Positions 36,921-46,922 of a stretch of DNA of 64,000 nucleotides are shown piece after piece (positions within the stretch are counted from its first letter, which is position 1; each line of letters begins with the position of its first letter). The notes below the pieces were generated by a model. The model was not told the DNA's origin, ran no database searches, and was given only the letters and a program-made list of their open reading frames with translations. The DNA comes from Alginatibacterium sediminis (GTDB lineage: Bacteria; Pseudomonadota; Gammaproteobacteria; Enterobacterales; Celerinatantimonadaceae), in contig NZ_RAQO01000008.1 of NCBI RefSeq assembly GCF_003610775.1, positions 62,001-126,000 of the forward strand, written 5' to 3'. The position numbers and the translations under genes were made by a program.

Positions 36921-37709
36921 CTAGACCTCAGGCAAATGCCATTTTCCACCTAAAACCTTAGTTAGTCGCTGTGCTGATCGCTGGGCATAAACAATGACCT
37001 GCTCCCGATCGACAACTTGGTGGTGTAAAGACATAGCATTTAAGGTGAGATATGGGATCGTTAAAACAGCATTGGCTTCACCATGTAGGGATAGTATAGG
37101 TAGCGAAATATTGGTCAGACCGCTAACTTGCGGACTTTCTCCCACATAAAATCCAAGCCGCATTGTTTTCTCAACTTCTTGAAGCACAAACGCTTTTTCT
37201 TTGCGTGATGCACCTGAGCTATCAAGCCTCTTTGTTCTCGATTCTTCATCAGTAAAGGCCAGCATTACGATCCCTGAGCCCGAACCAAAAATATCGATGC
37301 GAGCTCCTAAGCTCAAACTAAAACCCATTTTATAGGGGCTTTCTTGACGCGCTACCACCAACATGTTTCCACGGTCATAAACACTTAAATGGCATGATTG
37401 TTGAACTAGCTCGCTAAGCTCGACAAGTTCAGGGGCAGCTGATTTAAGCACTCGTTTCATTGGTAAATGAAGATTCGACATCTCGAACATTTTCAAACTA
37501 AGTTCATAAGTTCCCTGAACTTCGTCATGCAAAACATATTCTCTGACTTTGAGGACTTCAAGCATTCGAAATATTTCATTGACAGTCTTCTCCAAACGCT
37601 CAGAGATTTCTTTTTTAGTAAGCGGACGTTTGGATTGACTTAACAGTTCTAGAATATCGAGTGCTTTTTCTAGGGCCGGAGCTCGATATTCTGCCTTATT
37701 TTGTGCCAT
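36921..37709 (-). CDS. IclR-family transcriptional regulator
   Basis: 262 residues. N-terminal winged HTH (about 10-70: APALEKALDILELLSQSKRPLTKKEISERLEKTVNEIFRMLEVLKVREYV) and a C-terminal IclR effector domain (about 85-255), with SCHLSVYDRGNMLVVARQESP and the GSGSGIVMLAF loop. AAGGG lies 8 bases before ATG 37709. The regulated genes are not apparent: upstream is a 725-bp gene-free stretch and downstream the convergent ackA. Control of a catabolic pathway elsewhere is likely. Confidence 0.88.
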   Translation of the reverse strand: MAQNKAEYRAPALEKALDILELLSQSKRPLTKKEISERLEKTVNEIFRMLEVLKVREYVLHDEVQGTYELSLKMFEMSNLHLPMKRVLKSAAPELVELSELVQQSCHLSVYDRGNMLVVARQESPYKMGFSLSLGARIDIFGSGSGIVMLAFTDEESRTKRLDSSGASRKEKAFVLQEVEKTMRLGFYVGESPQVSGLTNISLPILSLHGEANAVLTIPYLTLNAMSLHHQVVDREQVIVYAQRSAQRLTKVLGGKWHLPEV

Positions 37710-38434
37710 TTGAAATACCCTTAGCTCTCATCAAATTCAGTTTAATCGTGACTTCACTCATAGCGGCTTAATTTACAAGCAAATGCCATTGACCGCATAT
37801 GAATTGTTGGTCGTTATTTGGTTTAATCCTAACAAATGAGCTTCCATCATGATAACAAAATATTCAACGTCGCATTATTGTTGTGAACCTTACAAGCCCT
37901 ATAGCAAAGCTTGCTGTTTCATAGCAAAGTCACGTTCACAAAACAGTAGGAATAACTAGCAAAACAGCGGATCTTAATGCTTACTTTAATCGCGCCCTTT
38001 GTTCTTTCTTGGAATGACTTTATGATGTTATCGAACTGAAATCTTATAGAATTTTTTGCACTTAAACACAAGCAATAAAGTTATGCTGCTATCGACGGGG
38101 ATACAAAGTCGATAAACCAGTTACGCTTAACTTTCGATTCGTCGAAAGGTTAGGCCGTGGGTTAAAAGAAGACAATTTAATATTACAGAAATTACAGAAA
38201 TTACAGAAATTACAGAAATTACAGAAATTACAATCATCACTAACTGAGCAGTAGCGTCAACACTAAACAATATGTTAGTTGACTTCGCGATAACTTTTCT
38301 TGGGTTGAAGCTTAGCAAAGTTACTGATTCGTTTCTGTCCAAAAATGATTTAGTCAATGCTCACAGTCGCTGGATACCAACAATTATCATCGGCTGTCAG
38401 ACTGCTATAGATAATGGACTTGCCCACGCTGATG
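37710..38434. other. 725-bp gap with no convincing gene
   Basis: Between the IclR and acetyltransferase genes. It is AT-rich, holds a 9-bp tandem repeat array (38182-38232) and two copies of ATAGCAAAG (about 37901 and 37922). The open frames here (a 76-residue minus frame crossing the repeat and a 56-residue plus frame 38272-38442) resemble no known protein. The IclR promoter should lie in its left part. It could be a decayed gene or a regulatory region. Confidence 0.5.
38182..38232. repeat. 9-bp tandem repeat ATTACAGAA, five copies plus six bases
   Basis: Five perfect copies of ATTACAGAA (38182-38226) and a partial ATTACA. The perfect identity suggests recent expansion by slipped replication. 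The copy number probably varies among strains. Confidence 0.95.
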
Positions 38435-38938
38435 CTAACTAGCAGGCACAGTAAGGCTCATTCGGTAATCATCCATTTCAAAACCGCCACCAATATCAAT
38501 GCATACCTCCTGTGTGATTACAAAGCCTAGCCGTTGATAGGCAGCGATACTATCGCTGTTATGTTTGTTTACCGTGAGGCTGATTTGATGACCACCGACA
38601 TCACGCAGTTTTTGCTTTAGAAAATCCATGGCTAAGCGAGAAAATCCCTGTCCGCGCGCCACTTTGGATACATAAATTTTGCTTAGAAATATCCCGTCGT
38701 CTTGATAGCGGATCCCAAGGTAACCAAGGTACTGCGTATCCATGGTCATCAGGTAGTATTCCACTTTAGGTTGCAGCTGCTGCAATTCATCACGAATTAC
38801 CGCTGCGGTTTGATAACGTTGCAGCATATAACTGACTTGCGCTTGGCCAATGATAGGCGTGTAGTGCTCAGTCCAAATTTGCTCAGCGAGTGCTACTACA
38901 GCTTCGATTTGAGTTGAGTTTTTGACGGGTTCAAACAT
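38435..38938 (-). CDS. GNAT-family N-acetyltransferase
   Basis: 167 residues, full GNAT fold: IWTEHYTPIIGQAQVSYMLQRY helix, VEYYLMTMDTQYLGYLGIRY, FLSKIYVSKVARGQGFSRLAMDFL (acetyl-CoA loop RGQGFS), then ISLTVNKHNSDSIAAYQRLGFV. It resembles small ribosomal-protein or amine acetyltransferases, but the substrate is unknown. ATG 38938 with CGGAG five bases ahead is chosen over an upstream start at 38971. It starts 25 bp after the dgkA stop and is probably in the same transcript. Confidence 0.82.
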   Translation of the reverse strand: MFEPVKNSTQIEAVVALAEQIWTEHYTPIIGQAQVSYMLQRYQTAAVIRDELQQLQPKVEYYLMTMDTQYLGYLGIRYQDDGIFLSKIYVSKVARGQGFSRLAMDFLKQKLRDVGGHQISLTVNKHNSDSIAAYQRLGFVITQEVCIDIGGGFEMDDYRMSLTVPAS

Positions 38939-38963
38939 TAGTGCTCCGAGTAAACTTAAACGC

Positions 38964-39449
38964 CTAGCCAATATATTGCGATAGCTTATCTATCCATACT
39001 ACTATTGCCAATACGATACTGATCCACACCGCGGCGGAGCCTAAGTCTTTAGCTCTACCAGAGAGTTCATGGTGATCCAAAGATATACGGTCTACCGTTG
39101 CCTCGATAGCACTATTAAGTAGCTCAGTGATGAGTACAAGTGCGCAGACGCCAATGAGGATAGCGCGTTCACTCATATTATCTCCCAACCACAAACCTAA
39201 AGGGATGACAAAGATGAAACATAACAGCTCTAAACGGAATGCCCGCTCATGACGAGCTGCGAAGTTAAGCCCGCGCAGCGAATGTCCACTGGCAGCAACT
39301 AGCTGCACAACCTCTTGATTTAGCCGCTGTTCAACTTCTCGGCGCAGTGCATCTATTCGTTCTAAGTCTTGACGTAAACGCAGTTCGAGCTCTCTACGGC
39401 GCTGCTTTATTTTATCGTAGGAGTTACTGAAATCCTTGTTTTCATTCAT
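38964..39449 (-). CDS. dgkA: Diacylglycerol kinase DgkA with N-terminal coiled-coil extension
   Basis: 161 residues. The last 115 form a normal three-helix DgkA that phosphorylates diacylglycerol to phosphatidic acid in the inner membrane: SLRGLNFAARHERAFRLE, LITELLNSAIEATVDRIS (catalytic and Mg-binding Glu/Asn) and HELSGRAKDLGSAAVWI. The first 45 residues are a charged coiled coil (KIKQRRRELELRLRQDLERI) that E. coli DgkA does not have. ATG 39449 with AAGG upstream is preferred to a TTG at 39455. Followed by an acetyltransferase gene. Confidence 0.9.
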   Translation of the reverse strand: MNENKDFSNSYDKIKQRRRELELRLRQDLERIDALRREVEQRLNQEVVQLVAASGHSLRGLNFAARHERAFRLELLCFIFVIPLGLWLGDNMSERAILIGVCALVLITELLNSAIEATVDRISLDHHELSGRAKDLGSAAVWISIVLAIVVWIDKLSQYIG

Positions 39450-39624
39450 AAACAAGCCTTAGTTGCCTTGGTTGATAACTCTCAAGTCTATTGCTAAATT
39501 TATCATTGTGCTGATCAAAGCACAAAGTTTACTCGGTGAGAATGGAAATGTTTGCAAGCTCCTGAAACAAGCGTCACTATGTTTAAAGGAAGTGCTTTTT
39601 CGTTTGTTGAGATCCGGAGGGTAA

Positions 39625-40047
39625 ATGCTAGTTTCAAGTATAATGACACAACGCCTAGTCAGCGTAGAGATGGATGATAAACTCGATGTCGTCAAAGAAA
39701 TTTTTGACAATACTCGCTTCCATCACTTGTTGGTTCTCGAAGATAAAAAACTAGTTGGTCTGGTTTCTGATCGCGACTTGTTAAAGTCAATCAGCCCCTA
39801 CCTAGGCACCGCTGCCGAAACCAGCCGCGATACGGCTAGCTTGAACAAAAAGGTACATCAAGTGATGAACCGTGCATTAGTTACACTAAGCCCCGATTCA
39901 AGCGTTTTCGAAGCGATAAAAGTGTTTAACAAGTATCATGTCACTTGCCTGCCTATTGTCGACAACAACAATGAACCTCTAGGTATTATTACTTGGAAAG
40001 ATATTCTAAAAGCCATCGAAGACAAACCGAACGAATTAACAATCTAG
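39625..40047 (+). CDS. Two-CBS-domain protein
   Basis: 140 residues consisting of two CBS motifs (about 1-60 and 78-138): MLVSSIMTQRLVSVEMDDKLDVVKEIF with VLEDKKLVGLVSDRDLLKSI, and VMNRALVTLSPDSSVFEAIKVFNKYHVTCLPIVDNN with LGIITWKDILKAI. CBS pairs bind adenine nucleotides. The partner is unknown. A strong GGAGG lies 5 bases before ATG 39625. Single gene, convergent with pnp. Confidence 0.9.
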   Translation: MLVSSIMTQRLVSVEMDDKLDVVKEIFDNTRFHHLLVLEDKKLVGLVSDRDLLKSISPYLGTAAETSRDTASLNKKVHQVMNRALVTLSPDSSVFEAIKVFNKYHVTCLPIVDNNNEPLGIITWKDILKAIEDKPNELTI

Positions 40048-40088
40048 GATCTGCCGAAATTACTCGTCAATCCGCGTCAGCTAGATAC

Positions 40089-40120
40089 AAAAAAGCCGCT
40101 GAAATTCAGCGGCTTTTTTT
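40089..40120. terminator. Bidirectional terminator between the CBS gene and pnp
   Basis: AAAAAAGCCGCTG (40089-40101), loop AAATT, CAGCGGCTTTTTTT (40107-40120). It serves the plus-strand CBS gene and the minus-strand pnp. Confidence 0.85.
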
Positions 40121-40133
40121 ACTTCAATAGAGC

Positions 40134-42239
40134 TTACTCAGCGCTAGTTTCAGCTGGCTTATCCAATGCTTCTTTGATGCTTAGACGTACGCGGCCTTGG
40201 CGGTCAACTTCAAGTACTTTCACTTTCACAATATCACCAACTTTAAGGTGATCAGCGACGTTAGCAACGCGCTCATGTGAGATTTGAGAGATGTGTACTA
40301 GACCATCTTTACCAGGCATCAATTCAACGAATGCACCAAAGTCAGCAAGACGTACAACTTTACCGTTGTATAGCTGGCCAGTTTCAACTTCAGCAGTCAA
40401 TTGCTTGATACGCTCAACGGCCAAGCGGGCTTGATCACCGTCAGTTGCAGCAATTTTGATAGTACCGTCGTCACCGATTTCGATGTTAGTACCAGTTTCT
40501 TCAGTTAGAGCACGGATAGTTGCGCCGCCCTTACCGATAACGTCCTTGATTTTCTCTGGGTTAATTTTAACCGTATGAATACGCGGAGCGAATTCAGAGA
40601 TGTCATCACGAGCACCAGCAATTGCTTGGTCCATAACACTAAGGATATGCAGACGAGCACCTTGTGCTTGACGTAAAGCGATTTCCATAATCTCTTTAGT
40701 GATGCCTTCAATTTTGATGTCCATTTGCAAAGCAGTAATACCTTCGCTTGAACCAGCAACTTTAAAGTCCATATCACCAAGGTGATCTTCATCGCCTAGA
40801 ATGTCAGAAAGAACAACGAAATCATCGCCTTCTTTAACCAAGCCCATTGCGATACCAGCAACCGAAGCTTTAATTGGAACACCTGCATCCATCAATGCTA
40901 GCGAGCTACCACAAACAGAAGCCATAGAGCTTGAGCCGTTTGATTCAGTAATTTCTGAAACAACACGGACTGTGTATGGGAACTCTTCAGCGTTTGGCAT
41001 AACCGCAGCAACACCACGTTTAGCAAGACGACCGTGGCCGATTTCACGACGCTTAGGTGAGCCAACAAAGCCAGTTTCGCCAACACAGTATGGAGGGAAG
41101 TTGTAATGAAGCATGAAGCGATCAGTTTCGCTACCAGTCAGCTTATCCAAAGTCTGAGCATCACGCTCAGTACCAAGTGTAGCAGTTACTAGAGCTTGAG
41201 TTTCACCGCGAGTGAAAATTGCACTACCGTGTGTACGTGGAAGCACACCAGTCATTACGTCAAGTGCACGGATCATATCAGGTTCGCGACCATCGATACG
41301 TGGCGCACCAGAGATAATACGGCGACGTACAACTGATTTTTCTAGTTTGCTAAGTTCATCACCGATGTCTTGTGCATCTAGGCTATCGTCTTGTGCGATA
41401 AGCGCATCAACCGCAGCTGATTTGATTTCGCCAACTTTAGCGTAACGCTCCATCTTATCAATAATTTGATAAGCTGAATCTAATTGCTCTTTCGCAATTT
41501 GAGCTACTTTTTCACGCAATGGAAGGTCAACTGCTGGAGCAGCCCAATCCCAAGCTGTTGCATTCACTTCGGCTTTCAACTCGTTAATCGCTTGAATTAC
41601 GACTTGTTGTTGCTCGTGGCCATATACAACCGCGCCTAGCATTACGTCTTCAGATAGAAGTTCAGCTTCAGACTCAACCATAAGTACTGCATTTTCAGTA
41701 CCTGAAACAACCAGATCAAGTTGACTTGTGGTTAGCTCTTCAGTGGTTGGGTTTAATACGTAGTTACCATCAATGTAACCAACGCGCGCAGCACCGATAG
41801 GGCCGCTGAATGGAACACCAGAGATAGATAACGCTGCTGAAGTACCGATAAGCGCAACTAAATCAGGAGAAACCTGTGGGTTTACTGAAACAACTGTCGC
41901 TATAACTTGTACTTCGTTGATGAAGCCGTTCGGGAATAAAGGACGAACTGGACGGTCAATCAAACGTGCGATTAGCGTTTCTTCTTCTGAAGGACGGCCT
42001 TCACGCTTAAAGAAACCACCAGGGATACGACCTGCAGCGTATGTACGCTCTTGGTAGTTTACGGTAAGTGGGAAGAAATCTTGCCCAGGCTTAGCCGTTT
42101 TTTTAGCAACAACAGAAACTAATACCGCAGTATCGTCCATGTTGATCATAACAGCAGCAGTCGCTTGTCGAGCGATAGCGCCGGTTTCAATGGTCACATT
42201 ATGTGCACCATATTTAAAGCTCTTTACGATTGGATTCAC
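40134..42239 (-). CDS. pnp: Polynucleotide phosphorylase
   Basis: 701 residues. Phosphorolytic 3'-5' exoribonuclease of the RNA degradosome. Two RNase PH-like domains (about 10-210 and 310-540), then KH (about 550-610: [20 protein letters not shown]) and S1 (about 620-690: [27 protein letters not shown]). The catalytic SGSSxMAS region is present ([15 protein letters not shown]). The frame is open to a TTG at 42260; GTG 42239, with AAGGAAA seven bases before and aligned to the E. coli N-terminus (VNPIVKSF), is preferred. rpsO lies upstream with a terminator between, as in E. coli. Confidence 0.96.
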   Translation of the reverse strand: MNPIVKSFKYGAHNVTIETGAIARQATAAVMINMDDTAVLVSVVAKKTAKPGQDFFPLTVNYQERTYAAGRIPGGFFKREGRPSEEETLIARLIDRPVRPLFPNGFINEVQVIATVVSVNPQVSPDLVALIGTSAALSISGVPFSGPIGAARVGYIDGNYVLNPTTEELTTSQLDLVVSGTENAVLMVESEAELLSEDVMLGAVVYGHEQQQVVIQAINELKAEVNATAWDWAAPAVDLPLREKVAQIAKEQLDSAYQIIDKMERYAKVGEIKSAAVDALIAQDDSLDAQDIGDELSKLEKSVVRRRIISGAPRIDGREPDMIRALDVMTGVLPRTHGSAIFTRGETQALVTATLGTERDAQTLDKLTGSETDRFMLHYNFPPYCVGETGFVGSPKRREIGHGRLAKRGVAAVMPNAEEFPYTVRVVSEITESNGSSSMASVCGSSLALMDAGVPIKASVAGIAMGLVKEGDDFVVLSDILGDEDHLGDMDFKVAGSSEGITALQMDIKIEGITKEIMEIALRQAQGARLHILSVMDQAIAGARDDISEFAPRIHTVKINPEKIKDVIGKGGATIRALTEETGTNIEIGDDGTIKIAATDGDQARLAVERIKQLTAEVETGQLYNGKVVRLADFGAFVELMPGKDGLVHISQISHERVANVADHLKVGDIVKVKVLEVDRQGRVRLSIKEALDKPAETSAE

Positions 42240-42424
42240 GTAAATTTCCTTGTTTTTCAATATAAAGGAATACCAAACCCATTAATAATCGAATCTGCGA
42301 AAATCTGACCACATAAAGGGCTCAAATTCGATATGTAATGTGTTTGGTACAATATGCGCACGCAGTATAAAGCATCAGTGCTCGAATACCAATATCAGTG
42401 CCTTAGTTACACTAGTCAAAACGC

Positions 42425-42453
42425 AAAAAACCCCGTCAATGACGAGGTTTTTT
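42425..42453 (-). terminator. Terminator after rpsO
   Basis: A6-CCCCGTC (42425-42437), loop AAT, GACGAGG-T6 (42441-42453), one mismatch. Read on the minus strand it follows rpsO; some readthrough into pnp is usual in this pair. Confidence 0.8.
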
Positions 42454-42483
42454 CTTTAAGCTATCAACTAACTGAGCTATGTC

Positions 42484-42753
42484 TTAGCGACGTAGGCCTA
42501 GTTTAGCGATTAGCTCTTGGTATGCAGTAACGTTTTTGCGCTTGAAGTAATCAAGAAGCTTACGACGTTGGCTAACCATGCGCAACAAACCACGACGGCT
42601 GTGGTGATCATGGATGTGCTCTTTGAAGTGACCTTGCAAGTGGTTGATCTGTGCAGTCAACAATGCAACTTGTACTTCAGGTGAACCTGTATCGCCTTCG
42701 GCACGGCCGAATTCTGCAATGATTTTTGATGTTTCTTCAACACTTAGTGACAT
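42484..42753 (-). CDS. rpsO: 30S ribosomal protein S15
   Basis: 89 residues, the normal length. Binds the 16S rRNA three-way junction in 30S assembly. Typical sequence: [57 protein letters not shown]-like (LLDYFKRKN). AGGAG is upstream of ATG 42753. It follows truB and precedes pnp, as in E. coli. S15 often represses its own translation; no clear operator fold was identified by eye. Confidence 0.97.
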   Translation of the reverse strand: MSLSVEETSKIIAEFGRAEGDTGSPEVQVALLTAQINHLQGHFKEHIHDHHSRRGLLRMVSQRRKLLDYFKRKNVTAYQELIAKLGLRR

Positions 42754-42848
42754 GTTTACTCCTAAAAAATGATATGTTTACTCATCGCCGATCACTAACT
42801 CAGCGATGAAGGCTGCGCATTGTAGGCAAAAAGTGTATGCCTTGCAAG

Positions 42849-43796
42849 TTATTGTGTTAGGTCAATACCATTGATCATACGCTTGGGCGCAACTAATCCA
42901 TCATCGTTGACTTCACCAACTCCGATAAATATCTCAGACGGACCTGCAATCAATTTGAATTGTTGGTTTAATGGTGCCCCACTACCCTGTACAGGATTAC
43001 CATGTAGTAGATAGTTTGCGCTTTCTAGATCAACCGCTACTGAAGGCAAATTATGCACTGCCGTGTCCATTGGCAATAATAAGGGGTCTATGTCTGGATA
43101 AACACTGCGCTCATCAGCTTTAGCCTGGTCAACAAAGCTACGCAATTGATCTAAGCTCATCATCTTATCGACTGGATATTTTGAGACCTGTGTACGGTGC
43201 AACATGACGACATGTGCACCACAGCCTAGGGCTTCGCCTAAATCATCAACAATAGTCCGTACGTAGGTGCCCTTACTGCAATGAACATTTAAGGTCAGCA
43301 AGTCATCTTCCAACGATACCAGTTCTAATGAAAACACAGTAATTGGCCGGGCTTCACGTTCAACTTCAATGCCAGCTCTAGCATAGGTGTATAAGGGCTT
43401 TCCTTGATGCTTAAGCGCCGAATACATCGATGGCACTTGCAAAATAGGGCCTCTAAATGCAGCTAACGCCGACTCAATTTTATCCAAGTTAACATCAACA
43501 GCACGCTCTTGAACAATTTCGCCATCGCTATCAGAGGTATCGGTACGTTGGCCTAACTTAGCACGAACCTGGTACTGTTTATCTGAATCGAGTAAAAACT
43601 GTGAAAATTTTGTCGCTTCACCTAAGCAAATCGGTAGCATACCGGTCGCCAGTGGATCTAGAGCACCAGTGTGACCCGCTTTTGCAGCGCCAAAGATGCG
43701 CTTAACATGTTGCAAGGCATGATTGGAGCTCATGTCTGTAGGCTTATCTAAAAGGAATATCCCGTTAATAGCTCGACCTTTACGCGTACGCGCCAT
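42849..43796 (-). CDS. truB: tRNA pseudouridine-55 synthase
   Basis: 315 residues. Makes pseudouridine 55 in the T-loop of tRNAs. Catalytic motif [23 protein letters not shown] (Asp near 47), [41 protein letters not shown] and [27 protein letters not shown] 43796. It starts 3 bp after the rbfA stop, so rbfA and truB are co-transcribed. Confidence 0.97.
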   Translation of the reverse strand: MARTRKGRAINGIFLLDKPTDMSSNHALQHVKRIFGAAKAGHTGALDPLATGMLPICLGEATKFSQFLLDSDKQYQVRAKLGQRTDTSDSDGEIVQERAVDVNLDKIESALAAFRGPILQVPSMYSALKHQGKPLYTYARAGIEVEREARPITVFSLELVSLEDDLLTLNVHCSKGTYVRTIVDDLGEALGCGAHVVMLHRTQVSKYPVDKMMSLDQLRSFVDQAKADERSVYPDIDPLLLPMDTAVHNLPSVAVDLESANYLLHGNPVQGSGAPLNQQFKLIAGPSEIFIGVGEVNDDGLVAPKRMINGIDLTQ

Positions 43797-43798
43797 CG

Positions 43799-44197
43799 CT
43801 ATTCCTCTTCTTGATCTCTGTCGCTTTGCTCAAGCTTACGAGTGTCTTCCGCAATCGCTTTACCAGCAAGTTCAGACATACGCAAACCTTCAACAATAGA
43901 ACGATCGTAGCTAAAACGAAGCTCCGGTACGATTCTTAGGCGCATAGCCTTCGCTAGCAAGTGACGGATGTAGACATGGCTTTCTTCTAGTGCAATCAAG
44001 GCTTCTTTAACGGCCTCGTCAGCATCATCCAAAAAGGTTACAAATATTTTCGCATATGCTAAATCTCGGCTAACTTCAACTTCAGTTACCGTACATAAGC
44101 CCAAACGAGGATCTCTAACTTCGCGCTGAATTATCACCGCGATCTCTTTTTGAATTTGTTGGGCAACCCGATCCGGGCGGCTAAATTCTCTAGGCAC
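43799..44197 (-). CDS. rbfA: Ribosome-binding factor A
   Basis: 132 residues. Binds the 30S subunit late in 16S rRNA maturation and helps cold adaptation. KH-type fold: [45 protein letters not shown] and [22 protein letters not shown]. The frame is open to 44245, but GTG 44197 has a perfect AAAGGAGG six bases ahead and matches the family start. An intrinsic-terminator-like hairpin lies between infB and this start. Confidence 0.95.
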   Translation of the reverse strand: MPREFSRPDRVAQQIQKEIAVIIQREVRDPRLGLCTVTEVEVSRDLAYAKIFVTFLDDADEAVKEALIALEESHVYIRHLLAKAMRLRIVPELRFSYDRSIVEGLRMSELAGKAIAEDTRKLEQSDRDQEEE

Positions 44198-44214
44198 AAT
44201 CGGCCTCCTTTCAT

Positions 44215-44238
44215 AAAAAATGGGAGCCGCAGCTCCCA
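44215..44238 (-). terminator. Terminator-like hairpin between infB and rbfA
   Basis: Perfect 7-bp stem TGGGAGC (44221-44227) and GCTCCCA (44232-44238), loop CGCA, with T6 after it on the minus strand. It could lower rbfA-truB expression relative to infB. Confidence 0.75.
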
Positions 44239-44263
44239 TAGACAATGAACTTAAATTAAACGC

Positions 44264-46897
44264 CTACAGGCTTCGTTTAACTTCGACGATTTCGAAGACT
44301 TCAATTTGGTCTCCGACACGTACATCATTGTAGTTCTTAACACCGATACCACATTCCATACCATTACGTACTTCATTGGCGTCGTCTTTAAAGCGGCGTA
44401 GCGACTCAAGTTCACCTTCGTAAATTACGACATTGTCACGTAACACACGAATTGGGTTTGAACGTTTCACGAAGCCTTCAGTAACCATACAACCGGCAAT
44501 TGAACCAATTTTAGGTGACTTGAATACGTCACGAACTTGCGCAAGACCAATAATTTCCTGTTTGAATTCAGGAGCTAGAAGTCCGCTCATTGCGCTCTTC
44601 ACTTCGTCAATTAGGTCGTAAATAACACTGTAGTAGTGTAAATCAACACTTTCTGACTCAATGACACGGCGCGCAGATGCATCAGCACGTACGTTGAAGC
44701 CAAGTACAATACCACTTGAAGCTGCAGCAAGAGTAGCATCAGTCTCAGTAATACCACCAACGCCACGGCCGATGATGTTCACTTTAACTTCTTCAGTTGA
44801 AAGCTTAGCCAATGATTCAGCAATTGCTTCCAAAGAACCTTGTACATCTGCTTTAAGGATGATGTTGAGCTCTTGAACCTCACCTTCTTCCATGTTTGCA
44901 AACATGTTTTCAAGTTTAGCTTTTTGTTGACGTGCAAGTTTAACATCGCGGAATTTACCTTGACGATACAAGGCTACTTCACGAGCTTTCTTCTCATCAC
45001 GTACAACAGTTGCTTCATCACCAGCAGCTGGCGTGCCTGACAAACCGAGTATTTCTACTGGGATTGACGGACCTGCTTCTTGAATATCTTTACCGTTTTC
45101 ATCACGCATTGCACGAATACGACCGTATTCCGTACCACACAAGATGATGTCACCGCGTTTAAGCGTGCCCGATTGTACCAATATCGATGCAACTGCACCG
45201 CGGCCTTTATCGAGACGAGACTCAATCACAACACCTGCGGCTTGACCGTCGGTTGATGCAGTAAGCTCAAGTACTTCAGATTGAAGGATGATTGAATCAA
45301 GTAAGTCATCAATACCCTCACCGCTTTTAGCAGAAACATGCACAAATTGGATATCGCCGCCCCAATCTTCAGGAATAACGTCTTGCTGTGCAAGCTCATT
45401 CTTAACCCGATCTGGATCTGCGCCTTCTTTATCCATTTTGTTAACAGCAACGACCATTGGAACACCAGCAGCACGCGAGTGCTGAATAGCTTCAACAGTC
45501 TGTGGCATAACGCCATCGTCTGCAGCAACAACCAAGATAACAATATCTGTCGCTTTAGCACCACGAGCACGCATCGACGTAAATGCGGCGTGTCCCGGAG
45601 TATCTAAGAAGGTGATCATCTTACCGTTAGTTTCAACATGGTAAGCACCAATGTGCTGGGTAATACCACCGGCTTCGCCGTCAGCAACTTTAGCAGCACG
45701 AATGTAATCAAGTAGCGATGTTTTACCATGGTCAACGTGACCCATGATGGTAACAACTGGAGCACGCTCAGTTTGCGTACCGGACTCTTCAGACTCGGCC
45801 ATAACCGCTTCTTCAAGTGCATTTTCTTTAACCAAGATTACTTTGTGGCCAAGTTCTTCAGCAACAAGCGCTGCTGTTTCTTGATCAATAACCTGGTTAA
45901 TGGTTGCCATTGCACCCATCTTCATCATCGCTTTGATAACTTCAGTGCCTTTAACTGCCATTTTATCAGCAAGTTCAGCTACGGAAATCGTTTCACCGAT
46001 ACGAACATCACGCTCGACTGGTGCGGCTGGTTTTTGGAAACCATGCTGCATAGAAGTTGGCGTATTAAGCGAACGTTTTTGAGCCTTGCGACCACGTCCA
46101 CGATTGTTCGAATCGTTGTTAGTTTTCTTCTTACGGCGACGAGGCGCTTCAGCTTTACGCTCTTGCTCATCTTCAGCTTCACGGGCATAAGTAGAAGTCG
46201 TCTGATGATAATCGGCGGTTTTTTCACGCTCTTTACGCTCACGCTCTTCTTGCTCCCAGCGACCTGAGTTTTCTTCAGCAAGTTTTTTCGCTTCAGCAGC
46301 TTTAAGTGCAGCTTCTTCTTCAGCTTTCTTAAGCTGAACTTCGTCTTGAACACGTTTTAGCGCAGCCGCTTCTTTCTCTGCTTCTAACTCAGCTGGTGTT
46401 TTACTCTCAACTGGTGCTTTTTGCTCGGCACGTAGTTTAGCTTCTTCTTTGCGTTGCTTATCAGCTGCTTCACGTTTGGCTTGCTCTTCAGCTTTACGTT
46501 TAGCATCTGCTTCAGCTTTAGCGCTCGCTTCTTGGCGGGCTAACTCTTCAGCTTGCAAACGTTCTGCTTCTTCAGCTTCTTTACGCGCTTGTTCGTCAAC
46601 AGCACTACGTTTAACGTAGGTACGTTTTTTACGCACTTCAACTTGAACAGCACGTGATTTACCACCAGTACCTTGCACACTTAATGTACTTTTAGTTGTA
46701 CGTTTAAGCGTCATGCGGCTTTGGCCTTGCTCATCACCATGTTGTTGCTTTAGGTGCTCTAGCAATTTAGTTTTTTCTTCAGCAGTAACACCGTCAGAAG
46801 TGGATTTCGTGATACCTGCATCTTTAAACTGCTGCAGTAAACGATCTTCACTTGTGCCAATATCGCTGGCGAGTTGTTTTATTGAAACTTCAGTCAT
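44264..46897 (-). CDS. infB: Translation initiation factor IF-2
   Basis: 877 residues. GTPase that delivers fMet-tRNA to the 30S P site. N-terminal IF2_N (about 1-50), then a long charged region (about 95-270) of Lys/Glu/Ala coiled coil, a basic block [23 protein letters not shown], the second IF2_N ([23 protein letters not shown]), the G domain ([12 protein letters not shown] near 385, [17 protein letters not shown]) and domains II-IV. Internal starts that give shorter IF2 forms in E. coli were not assessed. Gene order nusA-infB-rbfA. Confidence 0.97.
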   Translation of the reverse strand: MTEVSIKQLASDIGTSEDRLLQQFKDAGITKSTSDGVTAEEKTKLLEHLKQQHGDEQGQSRMTLKRTTKSTLSVQGTGGKSRAVQVEVRKKRTYVKRSAVDEQARKEAEEAERLQAEELARQEASAKAEADAKRKAEEQAKREAADKQRKEEAKLRAEQKAPVESKTPAELEAEKEAAALKRVQDEVQLKKAEEEAALKAAEAKKLAEENSGRWEQEERERKEREKTADYHQTTSTYAREAEDEQERKAEAPRRRKKKTNNDSNNRGRGRKAQKRSLNTPTSMQHGFQKPAAPVERDVRIGETISVAELADKMAVKGTEVIKAMMKMGAMATINQVIDQETAALVAEELGHKVILVKENALEEAVMAESEESGTQTERAPVVTIMGHVDHGKTSLLDYIRAAKVADGEAGGITQHIGAYHVETNGKMITFLDTPGHAAFTSMRARGAKATDIVILVVAADDGVMPQTVEAIQHSRAAGVPMVVAVNKMDKEGADPDRVKNELAQQDVIPEDWGGDIQFVHVSAKSGEGIDDLLDSIILQSEVLELTASTDGQAAGVVIESRLDKGRGAVASILVQSGTLKRGDIILCGTEYGRIRAMRDENGKDIQEAGPSIPVEILGLSGTPAAGDEATVVRDEKKAREVALYRQGKFRDVKLARQQKAKLENMFANMEEGEVQELNIILKADVQGSLEAIAESLAKLSTEEVKVNIIGRGVGGITETDATLAAASSGIVLGFNVRADASARRVIESESVDLHYYSVIYDLIDEVKSAMSGLLAPEFKQEIIGLAQVRDVFKSPKIGSIAGCMVTEGFVKRSNPIRVLRDNVVIYEGELESLRRFKDDANEVRNGMECGIGVKNYNDVRVGDQIEVFEIVEVKRSL

Positions 46898-46922
46898 CGG
46901 GTCTTAGTCCTCCGTCGACGCT

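Noticed and set aside
38127-38357. 76-residue minus-strand frame across the 9-bp repeat
   Set aside because: Most of it is the repeat translated as Val-Ile-Ser, with no ribosome binding site or recognisable domain. It is a product of the repeat period being a multiple of three.
38272-38442. 56-residue plus-strand frame (starts MLVDFAITF)
   Set aside because: No ribosome binding site, no family, and it overlaps the end of the acetyltransferase gene on the other strand. Kept only as a possible remnant.
45728-46267. 179-residue plus-strand frame inside infB
   Set aside because: Low-complexity antisense of the charged IF-2 linker; it has no ribosome binding site or known domain.
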